Assembly: GCF_001281525.1 (NCBI RefSeq)
Contig: NZ_LGCI01000005.1
Span: 124,001-188,000, forward strand
Reading direction: 5' to 3'
Origin: Lysinibacillus macroides
GTDB lineage: Bacteria; Bacillota; Bacilli; Bacillales_A; Planococcaceae
Length of the DNA stretch: 64,000 bases
Notes under the pieces: generated by a model
Told to the model about the DNA's origin: nothing
Database searches by the model: none
The model's input: only the letters and a program-made list of their open reading frames with translations
Made by a program: the position numbers and the translations under genes
In this document: piece by piece, positions 32,975-43,550 of the stretch
Layout: each line of letters starts with the position of its first letter
How positions within the stretch are numbered: the first letter of the stretch is position 1

Positions 32975-34552
32975 ATGAATGCTAATTTAGAAAAAGAGAT
33001 AGTATCGCGTCGTACTTTTGCCATTATCAGTCACCCTGATGCTGGGAAAACGACGATTACAGAAAAGCTTTTACTATTTGGAGGCGCTATTCGTGACGCA
33101 GGGACGGTAAAAGGAAAAAAAACAGGTAAGTTTGCAACATCTGACTGGATGGAAATCGAAAAGCAACGTGGGATTTCTGTTACGTCATCCGTTATGCAAT
33201 TTGATTATAATGGGTCACGTGTTAATATTTTAGATACACCTGGTCACCAAGATTTCTCAGAGGATACTTATCGTACATTAATGGCTGTCGATAGTGCTGT
33301 GATGGTGGTGGATGCTGCGAAAGGGATTGAGGCACAAACATTAAAGTTATTTAAAGTTTGTAAAATGCGTGGTATTCCAATTTTTACGTTTATTAATAAA
33401 TTAGATCGTCAGGGGAAAGAGCCACTTGAGCTTATTGAAGAACTTGAGGAAGTGCTCGGCATTCAAGCATACCCGATGAATTGGCCAATTGGAATGGGCA
33501 AAGAATTTCTTGGTATTTATGATCGTTACAATCAACGTATTGAGCAATTCCGTACAGATGAAGGGCAACGATTCTTACCAATTGATGACAATGGAGAGCT
33601 TGCCATCGAGCATCCAATGAAGGTTACGTCTTATTACTCGCAGGCAATGGATGATATTTTACTCTTGAATGAAGCAGGCAATGCTTATTCAGAGGAAAAA
33701 ATCCGTCGTGGCGAATTAACACCTGTATTCTTTGGGTCAGCATTAACCAACTTTGGTGTGCAAACATTCCTCGAAACCTATTTACAGTTTGCACCAACGC
33801 CTCAGCCTCGAATTACTGAAGATGAGCAATTTATTGATCCTGTTGAACATGAGGAGTTTTCAGGCTTTATTTTCAAAATTCAAGCGAATATGAACCCTGC
33901 CCATCGTGATCGTATTGCCTTTGTGCGTATTGTTTCGGGTAAATTTGAACGTGGCATGAATATGACGCTTTCTCGTACAGGCAAATCCTTTAAAGTAACA
34001 CAGTCTACACAGTTCCTTGCAGATGACCGTGAAACAGTGGATGAAGCCGTTGCTGGCGATATTATCGGCTTATATGATACAGGGACATATCAAATTGGAG
34101 ACACCGTTGTAGGTGGTAAGAAAACATTCCAATTTGAAAAATTACCGCAGTTTACTCCAGAACTATTTGTACGAGTTACAGCGAAAAATGTGATGAAGTC
34201 CAAGCAATTCCATAAAGGGATTTTGCAATTAGTACAAGAGGGCGCCATTCAATACTATAAAACGCTGCATACAGAGGAAGTTATACTTGGCGCAGTTGGG
34301 CAATTACAATTTGAAGTATTTGAACACCGTATGAAAAATGAATACAATGTAGAAGTAAAAATGGAGCCAATTGGTTCAAAAATTGCACGCTGGATTGAAA
34401 ATGAAGAGGATGTTAAAGAATCTATGTCCTCTGGTCGATCAATGCTAGTGAGGGACCGTTTTGACAATCTTGTTTTCCTATTTGAAAATGAGTTCGCTAT
34501 GCGTTGGTTTGCAGATAAAAACGAAAACATTAAACTTTATAGCCTTCTATAA
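32975..34552 (+). CDS. prfC: Peptide chain release factor 3
   Basis: 525 residues, translational GTPase. G1 is SHPDAGKTT (residues 19-27), the switch region holds the [14 protein letters not shown]3 is LDTPGHQDF, and G4 is NKLDR. The later domains carry [18 protein letters not shown], typical of RF3. It recycles RF1/RF2 from the ribosome after termination. AAAGGAG precedes the ATG. RF3 is absent from some Bacillus species but common in this group. Confidence 0.95.
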   Translation: MNANLEKEIVSRRTFAIISHPDAGKTTITEKLLLFGGAIRDAGTVKGKKTGKFATSDWMEIEKQRGISVTSSVMQFDYNGSRVNILDTPGHQDFSEDTYRTLMAVDSAVMVVDAAKGIEAQTLKLFKVCKMRGIPIFTFINKLDRQGKEPLELIEELEEVLGIQAYPMNWPIGMGKEFLGIYDRYNQRIEQFRTDEGQRFLPIDDNGELAIEHPMKVTSYYSQAMDDILLLNEAGNAYSEEKIRRGELTPVFFGSALTNFGVQTFLETYLQFAPTPQPRITEDEQFIDPVEHEEFSGFIFKIQANMNPAHRDRIAFVRIVSGKFERGMNMTLSRTGKSFKVTQSTQFLADDRETVDEAVAGDIIGLYDTGTYQIGDTVVGGKKTFQFEKLPQFTPELFVRVTAKNVMKSKQFHKGILQLVQEGAIQYYKTLHTEEVILGAVGQLQFEVFEHRMKNEYNVEVKMEPIGSKIARWIENEEDVKESMSSGRSMLVRDRFDNLVFLFENEFAMRWFADKNENIKLYSLL

Positions 34553-34554
34553 TC

Positions 34555-34594
34555 AAAAAACACGAATCGACAATTTTGCGATTCGTGTTTTTTT
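34555..34594 (+). terminator. Terminator after prfC
   Basis: A-run plus CACGAATCG pairs with CGATTCGTG plus seven T. Confidence 0.9.
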
Positions 34595-34727
34595 ACAAGG
34601 AAAATTAGAGCTGCCTGTAGAATATAAACAATAATAGAACCATAAGGGGGTTTTATTACCTGTTGATAAAATTATCTCCTTTTCGGCTATCATAGAAAGG
34701 AAGAGATAGAAAAGGAGTTTGTCTACC

Positions 34728-37700
34728 ATGAACATTAGTAATTTTTCCATTAAAAGACCCGTCTTTACGATCGTGACAATGCTTTTTGTTATTTTATTAG
34801 GCGGGGTATCATTATTAAAAATTCCTATTACACTTATTCCAGAGTTAAATCCCCCAATAGGTGTGGTTGTCACCACTTATCCTGGTGCAAGTCCAACTGA
34901 AGTTAATGAGAAGATTACTAAGCCTTTAGAGGCGACACTTGCAACCTTACCTGGCATTAAGAAGTTACAATCCACCTCACAAGAAGGAACCAATTTAATT
35001 GTGCTTGAGTTTAATTGGTCCACTAGCATTGAAGATGTCCAACTCGATATTTTACAGCGCATTGATATGACACCATTACCAAATGATGCAGGAAAACCGA
35101 GCTTTTTAAAATTCGACCCGTCCCAATTCCCTATTATTCAACTATCACTACGTGCAGAAAATGATCAGGTTGATGTGCGTTTATTGGTAGAGGAACTAGA
35201 GAAGGAGTTACAACGAACAGAGGGGGTTGCCAGCGTAAATGTTTCTGGCAAGCTGATAGAAGAAGTACAAATTACACTAGATGAAGCAAAGCTAGTGGAA
35301 AAGGGCTTAACACAGACAGATATTATTCAAATTGTTCAAGCAAATAATCTCTCTCTGCCTGGTGATCCTGTTGTAACGGATGATGGAAAAATGTTAACCA
35401 CACGTATTGTAAGTACATTATCTTCACCTGAAAGCATTGCCCAACTTATTGTCTCAGTGAATCCTTTAAATGGTGAAACATTGACAGTCGGTGATCTTGC
35501 TACGGTTGAGAGAACAGAACAACAATCATTAACAACAACACGTGCGAATGAATATCCAGCCGTGCTCATGTCTGTTTTGCAGGAATCGGGCGCAAATACA
35601 GCAGAGGTTTCAAAGGAATTCCAGCAAGCATTAGACGAGCTATTAGCCAAAGAACAATACAAGGACATGACAGCAGATATATTAGTTGACCAAGGAAGCT
35701 ATGTAGATGTAGCTATTCAAAATATTGGCTCCTCCTTATTGCTAGGTGGATTATTTGCAATGCTTATTTTATTTGTTTTTTTACGAAATATCAAAAGTCC
35801 AATTATTATAGGAATTGCGATTCCCTATTCAGTCATTGTCACATTTGTGTTAATGTTTTTTGCTGATTTCTCCTTAAATATTATGACATTAGGGGCACTA
35901 GCATTAGGTATTGGAATGCTTGTGGATAATGCAATTGTTGTCATTGAAAATATTGAACGACATTTAGGGCAGGAGAAAGACCCTATTACTGCCGCAAAGG
36001 AAGGAACAAAAGAAGTAGCCCTTGCCATTACAGCATCAACATTTACAACAGTCGTAGTATTTATTCCTGTAATGTTTATTGAAGGCTTGATTGGGCAAAT
36101 TTTTACAGAATTCGCCTTAACGATTTCCTTTAGTCTTTTCGCTTCGTTAGTGGTGGCGCTAACAGTAGTGCCAATGCTGGCAAGCCGTCTGCTAAAAGCA
36201 ACAACTACAAATATTTACCAAAAACGTAATGAATCGCGCTTTTATCAGCGTTATAAAGCCTCCATTATATGGGTACTACAGCATCGTCTGCTTGTTATTT
36301 TTGTGACTGTTATTTGTTTTGGAGGTGCATTATTTGGATTAACAAGAATCGGTACAGAGTTTTTACCACCAACAGATGAAGGCTTTACATCGATCAGTGT
36401 TACTCTCGAAAAGGGAGTAGCTGTTACAGAAACAGAGAAGGTTGTTGAGAAAATAGAGGAGCGCTTAAAGCAGGAAAAAGATGTGGATGTCTATGTTAGC
36501 TTAATAGGCGGTACACAGCAGTCACAGTCACGCAATCAAACGAGTGCGAATCAAGCGGAGTTATCTGTCAAGCTCATTCCATTAGCAGAAAGAGAGCGTT
36601 CAATTTTTGAGTTTGTGGAGGAAGTGGAGCAGGATTTACAAAGAGAGCTAGGCGAGCAGGCTGATATTAAATTTAGTGTATCGACAGCAACTGGCTCATC
36701 ACCGAATACATTAACATTCCGCTTAACAGACTCTGATGAGCAAAGACTACAACTTGCTGTTCATCAAGTACAGCAGGAACTACAGGATATTCCTGAAGTA
36801 ACAGGTATCTCTACTGATTTAGATAACACTGTACAAGAAATTCAAATCGAGGTAAATCGAGAAAAGGCGAAAGATTATGGATTTATGCCAGCACAAATTG
36901 CGCAAACCGTTAACCAAATGACAAAGGGACAATTAACATCTCAGCTTATTGCAGAAGATGGTGCTGTATTATCTGTCTATACTGGCTTTGGACAAGCATT
37001 TAATAATAGCCTTGATGCATTAAAGGCGATGCAGCTACGATCACCAGCTGGGTTATTTGTGAAATTAGAAGATATTGCAACCATTTCTATTGAGGAAGGT
37101 CCTGTTTCTATTCGCCGTTCCGATCAGGCAGCAGCGGTAGCATTTTTTGTGGATTATGAAACAAAGGAATCATTAGGCGGTATTTCTGCAAAAGTGGATA
37201 AAGCATTAGCACAAGTTGATTTATCACCAACTACGCAAATTGTTTTTAGCGGGGATCGTGAGCTTTATGATAGCGCAATAGATGATATGCTGCTGGCTGT
37301 TGCTTTAGCAATTATCCTTGTTTATATTGTCATGGCTGCTCAATTTGAGTCGTTCAAGTATCCATTCGTTATTATGTTTACAGTACCCTTGATGATTATT
37401 GGAGTAGCAGTGGCACTGTTCACAACACATACATTAATCGGTGTAACCTCTGTTATAGGTATATTAGTGCTTGTTGGGATCGTTGTGAATAATGGCATTG
37501 TGCTTGTTGATTATATTAATCAGCAAAAGGCAAAGGGGATAGCAAGTTATGAAGCTATTTTACTTGCTGCACAGGATCGATTACGCCCAATTTTAATGAC
37601 AGCATTAACAACGATATTAGGGCTGCTACCATTGGCATTTGGTCTTGGCGAAGGTACAGAGATGAATCAGCCCATGGGGATTGCAGTAATTGGGGGGCTT

Positions 37701-37778
37701 GTAACCTCAACATTACTAACATTGTATATTGTACCAGTTGTCTATAGTTTAGTGGATAAAGAAACAAGGAAGATGTGA
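34728..37778 (+). CDS. swrC: RND-family efflux pump, SwrC/AcrB-like
   Basis: 1016 residues from the ATG at 34728 (AAAAGGAG 10 bases upstream; a TTG at 34719 is less likely). Standard RND layout: membrane helix at 12-30 (FTIVTMLFVILLGGVSLLKI), a large extracellular loop, a bundle with GIGMLVDNAIVVIENIERH carrying the proton-relay Asp, a second loop, and a final bundle with VGIVVNNGIVLVDYINQ. In Bacillus SwrC (YerP) exports surfactin and other amphiphiles. No membrane-fusion or outer-membrane partner is needed in Gram-positives. Ends 21 bp before the next gene, so they may be co-transcribed. Confidence 0.9.
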   Translation: MNISNFSIKRPVFTIVTMLFVILLGGVSLLKIPITLIPELNPPIGVVVTTYPGASPTEVNEKITKPLEATLATLPGIKKLQSTSQEGTNLIVLEFNWSTSIEDVQLDILQRIDMTPLPNDAGKPSFLKFDPSQFPIIQLSLRAENDQVDVRLLVEELEKELQRTEGVASVNVSGKLIEEVQITLDEAKLVEKGLTQTDIIQIVQANNLSLPGDPVVTDDGKMLTTRIVSTLSSPESIAQLIVSVNPLNGETLTVGDLATVERTEQQSLTTTRANEYPAVLMSVLQESGANTAEVSKEFQQALDELLAKEQYKDMTADILVDQGSYVDVAIQNIGSSLLLGGLFAMLILFVFLRNIKSPIIIGIAIPYSVIVTFVLMFFADFSLNIMTLGALALGIGMLVDNAIVVIENIERHLGQEKDPITAAKEGTKEVALAITASTFTTVVVFIPVMFIEGLIGQIFTEFALTISFSLFASLVVALTVVPMLASRLLKATTTNIYQKRNESRFYQRYKASIIWVLQHRLLVIFVTVICFGGALFGLTRIGTEFLPPTDEGFTSISVTLEKGVAVTETEKVVEKIEERLKQEKDVDVYVSLIGGTQQSQSRNQTSANQAELSVKLIPLAERERSIFEFVEEVEQDLQRELGEQADIKFSVSTATGSSPNTLTFRLTDSDEQRLQLAVHQVQQELQDIPEVTGISTDLDNTVQEIQIEVNREKAKDYGFMPAQIAQTVNQMTKGQLTSQLIAEDGAVLSVYTGFGQAFNNSLDALKAMQLRSPAGLFVKLEDIATISIEEGPVSIRRSDQAAAVAFFVDYETKESLGGISAKVDKALAQVDLSPTTQIVFSGDRELYDSAIDDMLLAVALAIILVYIVMAAQFESFKYPFVIMFTVPLMIIGVAVALFTTHTLIGVTSVIGILVLVGIVVNNGIVLVDYINQQKAKGIASYEAILLAAQDRLRPILMTALTTILGLLPLAFGLGEGTEMNQPMGIAVIGGLVTSTLLTLYIVPVVYSLVDKETRKM

Positions 37779-37799
37779 TGGACTTAAGGGGGATGGGAG

Positions 37800-38885
37800 A
37801 TGAAGGTTCACTTTTTTACAGGTTTTCCTGGATTTATAGCAAGTCAATTAATTCAATCATTATTTAGAGAAAAACAGACACAAACAGTTATTGCCATCGT
37901 GTTAGCAGGAGAAACCATTAAGGCAAATCAGGAGAAAAATAAATTACTGGAGGAGTTTCCTGACTGCTCCATTCATGTTGTAGAAGGGGATATTACATTA
38001 CCCAATCTTGGACTGGATGATCAGATCCTCAAGGAGATTGGCCCGCAAATTGAAGTACTTTGGCATTTAGCCGCCATTTATGATTTAGCTGTGCCACGTG
38101 ATATTGCTTGGAAGGTGAATGTGCATGGAACAACAATGGTCAATGATTTCGTGCGCAGCCTTCCTAATTTAAGACGCTATATGTATTTTAGTACAGCCTA
38201 TGTAGCTGGTACACGTGAAGGAATACTGCGTGAAAATGAGCTGATTCGGCCACCAGCCTTTAAAAATTACTATGAGGAAACAAAATATGAGGCTGAGCAT
38301 CGGGTAGAGGATTTAAAATCTGAAATACCACTGACTATTATTAGACCTGGAATTGTACGGGGACATTCTGAAACAGGGGAAACGGTGAAATTTGATGGTC
38401 CATATTTCTTTTTAAATTTAGTTGACCGTTTAAAGGGGCTGCCCATTATTCCGTATATTGGTCAATCAACAGTCACTATTAATGTAGTGCCAGTTGATTA
38501 TATTTTAAAAGCCTCTATTTTTCTCATGAATCAGGAAGAGGCGAAGGGGAAAACACTTCATTTAACAGACCCTAATCCACACCCTATACAGGAAGTATAT
38601 CGGACGATGGTGAAATTAATAACGAATACATATCCAAAGGGGCGTTTACCATTTACATTAGCGAAACTCTCATTGCAGGTTCCGCTTATTCGGAAAAAAC
38701 TAGGGGTCGAACAAGAAACACTAGATTACTTAACGTGGAATGCTACATTTGATACCTCAGAAGCACAGCAGATTTTGCAAAAAGGCAGTATTACATGTCC
38801 TGATTTTATAAAGACAATGCCAAGGATGATTGAATTTTATTTAGCTAATAAAGAAAATAAAAACTATCAGGTCCAAATTAAATAA
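37800..38885 (+). CDS. Extended SDR, thioester-reductase-like NAD(P) protein
   Basis: 361 residues. FFTGFPGFIASQLIQSL is a variant nucleotide-binding loop (GxxGxxA), YFSTAYVAGTREG and YYEETKYEAE give the Ser and YxxxK catalytic residues, and LTIIRPGIVRGHSETG and TINVVPVDYILKA match the NAD_binding_4 branch (fatty acyl-CoA or carboxylate reductases, Lys2 reductase domains). The substrate is likely an acyl thioester or polyketide-like compound, but is not shown. It follows the RND pump closely (21 bp), suggesting a linked lipid or toxin role. Confidence 0.72.
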   Translation: MKVHFFTGFPGFIASQLIQSLFREKQTQTVIAIVLAGETIKANQEKNKLLEEFPDCSIHVVEGDITLPNLGLDDQILKEIGPQIEVLWHLAAIYDLAVPRDIAWKVNVHGTTMVNDFVRSLPNLRRYMYFSTAYVAGTREGILRENELIRPPAFKNYYEETKYEAEHRVEDLKSEIPLTIIRPGIVRGHSETGETVKFDGPYFFLNLVDRLKGLPIIPYIGQSTVTINVVPVDYILKASIFLMNQEEAKGKTLHLTDPNPHPIQEVYRTMVKLITNTYPKGRLPFTLAKLSLQVPLIRKKLGVEQETLDYLTWNATFDTSEAQQILQKGSITCPDFIKTMPRMIEFYLANKENKNYQVQIK

Positions 38886-38894
38886 TAGATATTT

Positions 38895-38923
38895 TTGTCA
38901 GTTATAAATGATAGTGCTATAAT
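38895..38923 (+). promoter_or_regulatory. SigA promoter of the terC leader
   Basis: TTGTCA (38895-38900), 17-base spacer, extended -10 TG-c-TATAAT (38915-38923). Start expected at about 38930. Confidence 0.8.
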
Positions 38924-38929
38924 GTTTAA

Positions 38930-39088
38930 AAAGAAGTAGCTAACAGGTAATAGTGATTTACCTGGGGTCATATTCGCTAAAATCGAATGTGATCGTGAAT
39001 AGTGCTATACGTAAAATGATGGACGTAGAATTGAGATGCTTATTTACTTAGTGAAACCTTTGCCTGAAAGAGAGGCAGGGGTTTTTTT
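38930..39088 (+). ncRNA. Probable yybP-ykoY manganese riboswitch with terminator
   Basis: The leader begins with AGAAGTAGC, close to the GGGGAGTAGC start of the yybP-ykoY motif, has a GGTAA/TTTACC helix, and ends with GTGAAACCTTTGCC, typical of its 3' side. A terminator hairpin follows (CCTTTGCCT / AGGCAGGGG, 39057-39081) plus seven T, 60 bp before the TerC gene. In Bacillus the ykoY leader senses Mn2+ and turns on a TerC exporter. Assigned from memory of the motif; the central part is divergent. Confidence 0.65.
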
Positions 39089-39148
39089 CGATTATTCTGT
39101 CGTTAAAATGGTCATTTTAGGGGTATAGAGCTTAGAGGAGGCACAATA

Positions 39149-39907
39149 ATGGAAGCAATTTTATTACAGTATGGCTGGGTACTCATTGTACTTGTTGTAT
39201 TAGAGGGCTTACTTGCTGCAGATAATGCGGTCGTAATGGCTGTAATGGTGAAGCATTTACCGCAAGAGCAACAAAAAAAGGCACTATTTTATGGCTTATT
39301 TGGCGCACTAATTTTCCGATTCTCAGCTCTGTTTGTTATTACAGTGTTGGTCAATTATTGGCAAATTCAAGCGGTTGGTGCAGCATATTTACTATTTATG
39401 TCTGCCAAAAATATTTATGATTTGCGTAAACAGAAGGATGACCCTGAAGAAGATGCGGATAACAAGTCAACAAAAAAGGGCTCGGGTTTCTGGTTAACAG
39501 TGCTTAAGGTGGAAGCGGCTGATATTGCGTTTGCTATTGATTCCATGCTGGCAGCAGTTGCAATTGCCGTAACATTGCCACATTTGGGGGAATTTGATAT
39601 TGGTGGCATCAATGGTGGACAGTTTATAGTGATGCTGCTCGGTGGATTTATCGGTGTGATTATGATGCGCTTTGCAGCACAATGGTTTGTCAAAATATTA
39701 AATGATTATCCTTCACTTGAAACAGCAGCATTTTTAATTGTAGGCTGGGTAGGTGTGAAGCTCGTTGTTTTAACATTAGCTCATGAAAAAGTAGGCATAT
39801 TACCTGAAGAATTTCCACATTCGACTGTATGGGAATTGACATTTTGGATTGTCTTACTAGCAATAGCATTAATCGGCTATCTTGTAGGTGTTCGTCGTCA
39901 AAAATAA
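39149..39907 (+). CDS. ykoY: TerC-family manganese exporter (YkoY-like)
   Basis: 252 residues with about seven membrane helices. LEGLLAADNAVVMAVMVKHLP and the later ADIAFAIDSMLAAVAIAVT carry the paired acidic/Asn residues of TerC proteins, and a charged loop (KQKDDPEEDADNKSTKKGS) separates the halves. TerC relatives export Mn2+, in Bacillus helping to metallate secreted enzymes. The likely manganese riboswitch upstream fits. AGAGGAGG precedes the ATG. Confidence 0.88.
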   Translation: MEAILLQYGWVLIVLVVLEGLLAADNAVVMAVMVKHLPQEQQKKALFYGLFGALIFRFSALFVITVLVNYWQIQAVGAAYLLFMSAKNIYDLRKQKDDPEEDADNKSTKKGSGFWLTVLKVEAADIAFAIDSMLAAVAIAVTLPHLGEFDIGGINGGQFIVMLLGGFIGVIMMRFAAQWFVKILNDYPSLETAAFLIVGWVGVKLVVLTLAHEKVGILPEEFPHSTVWELTFWIVLLAIALIGYLVGVRRQK

Positions 39908-39921
39908 AGAATATTGATTGG

Positions 39922-39956
39922 GAGGGATAGTTACAGCTATTCCTCTTTCTTTTTTT
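39922..39956 (+). terminator. Terminator after terC
   Basis: GAGGGATAG pairs with CTATTCCTC (one G-U) and is followed by a T-rich run. Confidence 0.7.
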
Positions 39957-40020
39957 AGCTATTTTTTTTATACTATTATCTATCTAGTTGGGCATTCTAA
40001 GTGGGAGGAGTTGTGCGAAA

Positions 40021-41376
40021 GTGCCTTGGAAAAAATCATCAAATAAACTTGTTACACCGTTTCAGGTACTCGTTTCTTATTATTTTATAGCTATAGCAAT
40101 TTCCTTCCTGTTACTACGACTTCCGGGCGTTCATCAAGAAGGTGTAAAGGTTTCCTTTTTAGATAGCTTATTTACCGCAGTCAGTGCAGTGAGTGTTACG
40201 GGTTTAACAACCATTAATGTATCACAAACCTATACAACCTTTGGACTTATCATGATTCTGGTAATTTTACAGCTAGGCGCCATTGGCATTATGTCACTGG
40301 GTACCTTTGTCTGGCTGTTAATAGGGAAAAAAATTGGCATGCGTGAGCGACAGTTGATTATGATTGACCATAACCAATACAGTTTATCAGGTGTTGTAAA
40401 ATTAATTCGAGAAATTATAAAAATTTTAATCGGTATTGAAGTAATGGGTGCCTTTATTTTAACGCTTCATTTTACCAATTATTTCGATACATTCGAAGAA
40501 GCCTTTTTACATGGTGTGTTTGCTTCTATTTCTGCTACAACGAATGGAGGCTTTGATATTACAGGTCTAAGCTTATTACCGTTTCACAATGATTATTTTG
40601 TTCAAATGGTGACAATGGTACTGATCGTACTAGGGGCTATTGGTTTCCCTGTATTAATTGAAGTAAAAACATTTTTGCTTAAACGACATGTGAATTTTCG
40701 TTTTAGTTTATTTACAAAAATTACGACATCAACCTATGCATTATTATTTGTTGTAGGAGCACTTGTAATTTTATTACTTGAATCATTCCATTCCTTTAAG
40801 GAGATGTCTTGGCATGAGGCTCTTTTTTCGGCAATGTTTCATTCTGTATCCACAAGATCAGCTGGTCTCACAACGTATGATGTAACAACCTTCAGTGAAG
40901 CGACAGATATATTTATGAGCTTTCTCATGTTTATTGGTTCTTCACCAAGCTCAGTAGGTGGAGGAATTCGTACCACTACTTTTGCGATAGCAATTTTATT
41001 TTTAATTACCTATGCAAGAGGAAAAGAGGATATTCAAATATTTGGACGAGAAATTCATTTAATTGATGTTTTCCGTTCCTTTGTTGTCATTTTATTGGCG
41101 TTTTTTATGGTGCTAATGGCAACGATTATTTTGCTGATTACAGAGCCTCAAGCGTCATTAATTCAAATTATTTTTGAAATTACATCTGCATTTGGTACAT
41201 GTGGCATGTCATTAGGCATCACGTCAGATTTATCGGTGGTAGGTAAAATCATTATTATAGTGTTAATGTTTATTGGTCGAGTAGGCTTAATTTCCTTCCT
41301 TTATACACTTGGCGGTGGTGGCAGAGGAAAAAAATCAAGCTTCCATTATCCGAAGGAACGCGTGATTATCGGGTAA
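40021..41376 (+). CDS. ktrB: KtrB/TrkH-type potassium transporter subunit
   Basis: 451 residues from a GTG at 40021 (GGGAGGAG 10 bases upstream). Four M1-P-M2 repeats; the selectivity loops read VTGLTTIN, TTNGGFDI, TRSAGLTTYD and FGTCGMSLG, with the central glycines intact. SSPSSVGGGIRTTTFAI is the conserved KtrB gate segment. It takes up K+ with Na+ and normally needs a cytosolic KtrA/KtrC ring, whose gene is not in this window; this suggests a KtrD-like stand-alone gene. Confidence 0.92.
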   Translation: MPWKKSSNKLVTPFQVLVSYYFIAIAISFLLLRLPGVHQEGVKVSFLDSLFTAVSAVSVTGLTTINVSQTYTTFGLIMILVILQLGAIGIMSLGTFVWLLIGKKIGMRERQLIMIDHNQYSLSGVVKLIREIIKILIGIEVMGAFILTLHFTNYFDTFEEAFLHGVFASISATTNGGFDITGLSLLPFHNDYFVQMVTMVLIVLGAIGFPVLIEVKTFLLKRHVNFRFSLFTKITTSTYALLFVVGALVILLLESFHSFKEMSWHEALFSAMFHSVSTRSAGLTTYDVTTFSEATDIFMSFLMFIGSSPSSVGGGIRTTTFAIAILFLITYARGKEDIQIFGREIHLIDVFRSFVVILLAFFMVLMATIILLITEPQASLIQIIFEITSAFGTCGMSLGITSDLSVVGKIIIIVLMFIGRVGLISFLYTLGGGGRGKKSSFHYPKERVIIG

Positions 41377-41719
41377 ATAACGAAAAAAAAATGAAGTGTT
41401 TAGCAAAGTATCTAATTTGAATATGACTTTCTTCTATTATATAGTGTGAAAAAATACTAGAAGATGTCGAATTATGTAACTAGAACAAGATGAGCTAAAG
41501 ATAAATTGTAAAAAGATAAATAATGCCACAAAATTTTCAAATTATATTTTCCCGAATATAAAGGCAGTGGGTAGGTATTACTGACAAAATGCAAACATCT
41601 TTATTTAAGACTTTTGGCCTAATATGGACAATAATTATTATATGAATACAATACTGATTTTGGAAAGATTAAAACACTTTTTCAGCTAAAAAAAGAGTAT
41701 AATTAGGGCAGAAAATGAT
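41377..41719. other. Intergenic region after ktrB, no gene
   Basis: A/T-rich, with short open stretches only. A lone TGTCGAA occurs at 41465. I see no promoter, hairpin or known RNA before the terminator at 41720. Confidence 0.5.
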
Positions 41720-41763
41720 AAAAATCCACCTTACCTCTCTTAGGGAAGTACAGGTGGATTTTT
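41720..41763. terminator. Two-way terminator between ktrB and the radical-SAM gene
   Basis: AAAAATCCACCT pairs perfectly with AGGTGGATTTTT across a 20-base loop. Confidence 0.85.
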
Positions 41764-41783
41764 CCATTAGTCTATTTCCTTGC

Positions 41784-43550
41784 TTATTTTAAGGCTAATT
41801 GTTCATTCGGTTCTGTCAAATGAATGGATGCAAAATAAGGAGATTGACCATGACGGAAGTAAATTAATAGATAACCGTTTCTTTGTACAATTTTGCTATT
41901 TAAGAAGCTTTGATAATCAAGTGCATGGGGAATCACTAATGTATGCTTAAACAGCTCCTTCTCAGTCAGCTTGAAGCTCGCAAATTCTTCACCAGCGATT
42001 GCAGGATTTTCACGTAATGCACGATAAATAGTTTTTTGCTGTTCTTCTGTTGGTCGTTCTTTCCACCATAGTTTACGTGGCTGAAATTGCTGAGCCGACA
42101 AATAATCGAGCTGCATAAGACTCTTAATAATGTCCAAATTTGCCTCTTCTACCGTTTCTAAAAACATTAATAATCGGCGGAATAAATCCTCTAGTTGATG
42201 ACCAATACGAGACCATCCTTTTGTTTCCCAGTATGTGCCAAATCTTTGGAAGAAATCAAATGGTGTAGCAAAGAGCTCTGTCACTAAATATTCAATCGTA
42301 TAGTCCATACGATGATCGTTCCAATATTTCTCAAGAACATCCTCTGCATGTTTAATGCGAACGATGTCATCAAATGTTAGAACGTTATTCGAAAAGATTT
42401 CATAAGGAGCTATATCCACATAGGTATAACCAAACTTTTCAGCCTCTAATCGTAGACCTGTCCCACGTAAAAGTTTTAAAAAACCAAGCTGAAGCTCCTC
42501 AGGACGCATAGCAAAAACATCGTTAAACGTTTGACGGAAGCTTGCATAATCCTCCTCAGGCAAACCAGCAATTAAATCTAAATGCTGATCAATTTTGCCA
42601 CCCTCTTTAACCATTGTTACTGTACGTTTTAATTTTTCGAAGTTTTGACGGCGTTTGACAAGTGTATTCGTCAAATCATTCGTAGATTGGACACCAATTT
42701 CAAAACGGAATAGCCCTTGTGGTGCATTGTCATTTAAAAATTGAATAACCTCGGGACGCATAATATCTGCCGTAATTTCAAATTGGAATACAACGCCAGG
42801 CTTATGCTCATCAATTAAAAATTGGAACATTTCCATCGCATAGCTACGGCTAATATTAAAGGTACGGTCAACAAATTTAATGGTACGAGCTCCATGATCC
42901 ATTAAGAATCGAATATCTTCTTTTATTTTTTCACGGTTAAAGTAGCGCACACCAACTTCAATAGAGGATAAACAAAATTGACAGCTAAATGGGCAACCAC
43001 GACTTGTTTCAATGTACTGAATTCGTTTACTTAAATGTGGTAAATCCTCCTCGAAGCGAAATGGACTTGGTAATTCACGTAAATCAATTTTTTGCGGCTG
43101 CGCGTGAATTTTTACTTTACCCTCCTCCAAATAACAAATTCCAGGAACATCCTCAAGTAATATTTCACCGTGTAAATAGTGTAATAATTGTTTAAATGAA
43201 GTTTCACCCTCACCCATAACAATAAAATCTACTTCTGGAATACGGCGTAACCAATGATGAGAATCATAGGAAACCTCAGGTCCACCAAGCAAAATTTTAA
43301 CATGGGGACAGACAGTTTTTAACATTTTAATAACATGAATCGTTTCTTCGATATTCCAAATGTAACAGCTAAATCCAACAATATCAGGTTTTTTTTGGAA
43401 TAAATCTGATACAATATTAAAAGCGGGATCTTTAATTGTATACTCTGCTATAATTGGATTAAACTCTGGTAAAGTAGCACCTTTTAAATAGCGCAATGCT
43501 AAATTTGTGTGTATATACTTGGCATTTAAAGTCGTTAAAATAGTATTCAT
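41784..43550 (-). CDS. B12-binding radical SAM protein (DUF4080 type)
   Basis: 588 residues. The N-terminal ~140 residues are a cobalamin-binding-like domain (YIHTNLALRYLK, DIVGFSCYIWNIEETIHVI, VKILLGGPEVSYD). The radical SAM core begins with IETSRGCPFSCQFCLSS, whose CxxxCxxC binds the 4Fe-4S cluster. The C-terminal ~170 residues are the DUF4080 part. Members of this group are thought to modify unknown substrates, possibly by methylation. Single gene, ATG at 43550 with AAGGAAG upstream. Confidence 0.88.
   Translation of the reverse strand: MNTILTTLNAKYIHTNLALRYLKGATLPEFNPIIAEYTIKDPAFNIVSDLFQKKPDIVGFSCYIWNIEETIHVIKMLKTVCPHVKILLGGPEVSYDSHHWLRRIPEVDFIVMGEGETSFKQLLHYLHGEILLEDVPGICYLEEGKVKIHAQPQKIDLRELPSPFRFEEDLPHLSKRIQYIETSRGCPFSCQFCLSSIEVGVRYFNREKIKEDIRFLMDHGARTIKFVDRTFNISRSYAMEMFQFLIDEHKPGVVFQFEITADIMRPEVIQFLNDNAPQGLFRFEIGVQSTNDLTNTLVKRRQNFEKLKRTVTMVKEGGKIDQHLDLIAGLPEEDYASFRQTFNDVFAMRPEELQLGFLKLLRGTGLRLEAEKFGYTYVDIAPYEIFSNNVLTFDDIVRIKHAEDVLEKYWNDHRMDYTIEYLVTELFATPFDFFQRFGTYWETKGWSRIGHQLEDLFRRLLMFLETVEEANLDIIKSLMQLDYLSAQQFQPRKLWWKERPTEEQQKTIYRALRENPAIAGEEFASFKLTEKELFKHTLVIPHALDYQSFLNSKIVQRNGYLLIYFRHGQSPYFASIHLTEPNEQLALK

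Noticed and set aside
36530-36560. Possible transfer signal in the RND pump gene from Gln/Ser-rich stretch
   Set aside because: The codon use looks like the neighbours and the gene is intact; low complexity in the periplasmic-type loop is ordinary.
41465-41471. TGTCGAA Spo0A-like box after ktrB
   Set aside because: Single box far from any gene start; expected by chance in A/T-rich sequence.
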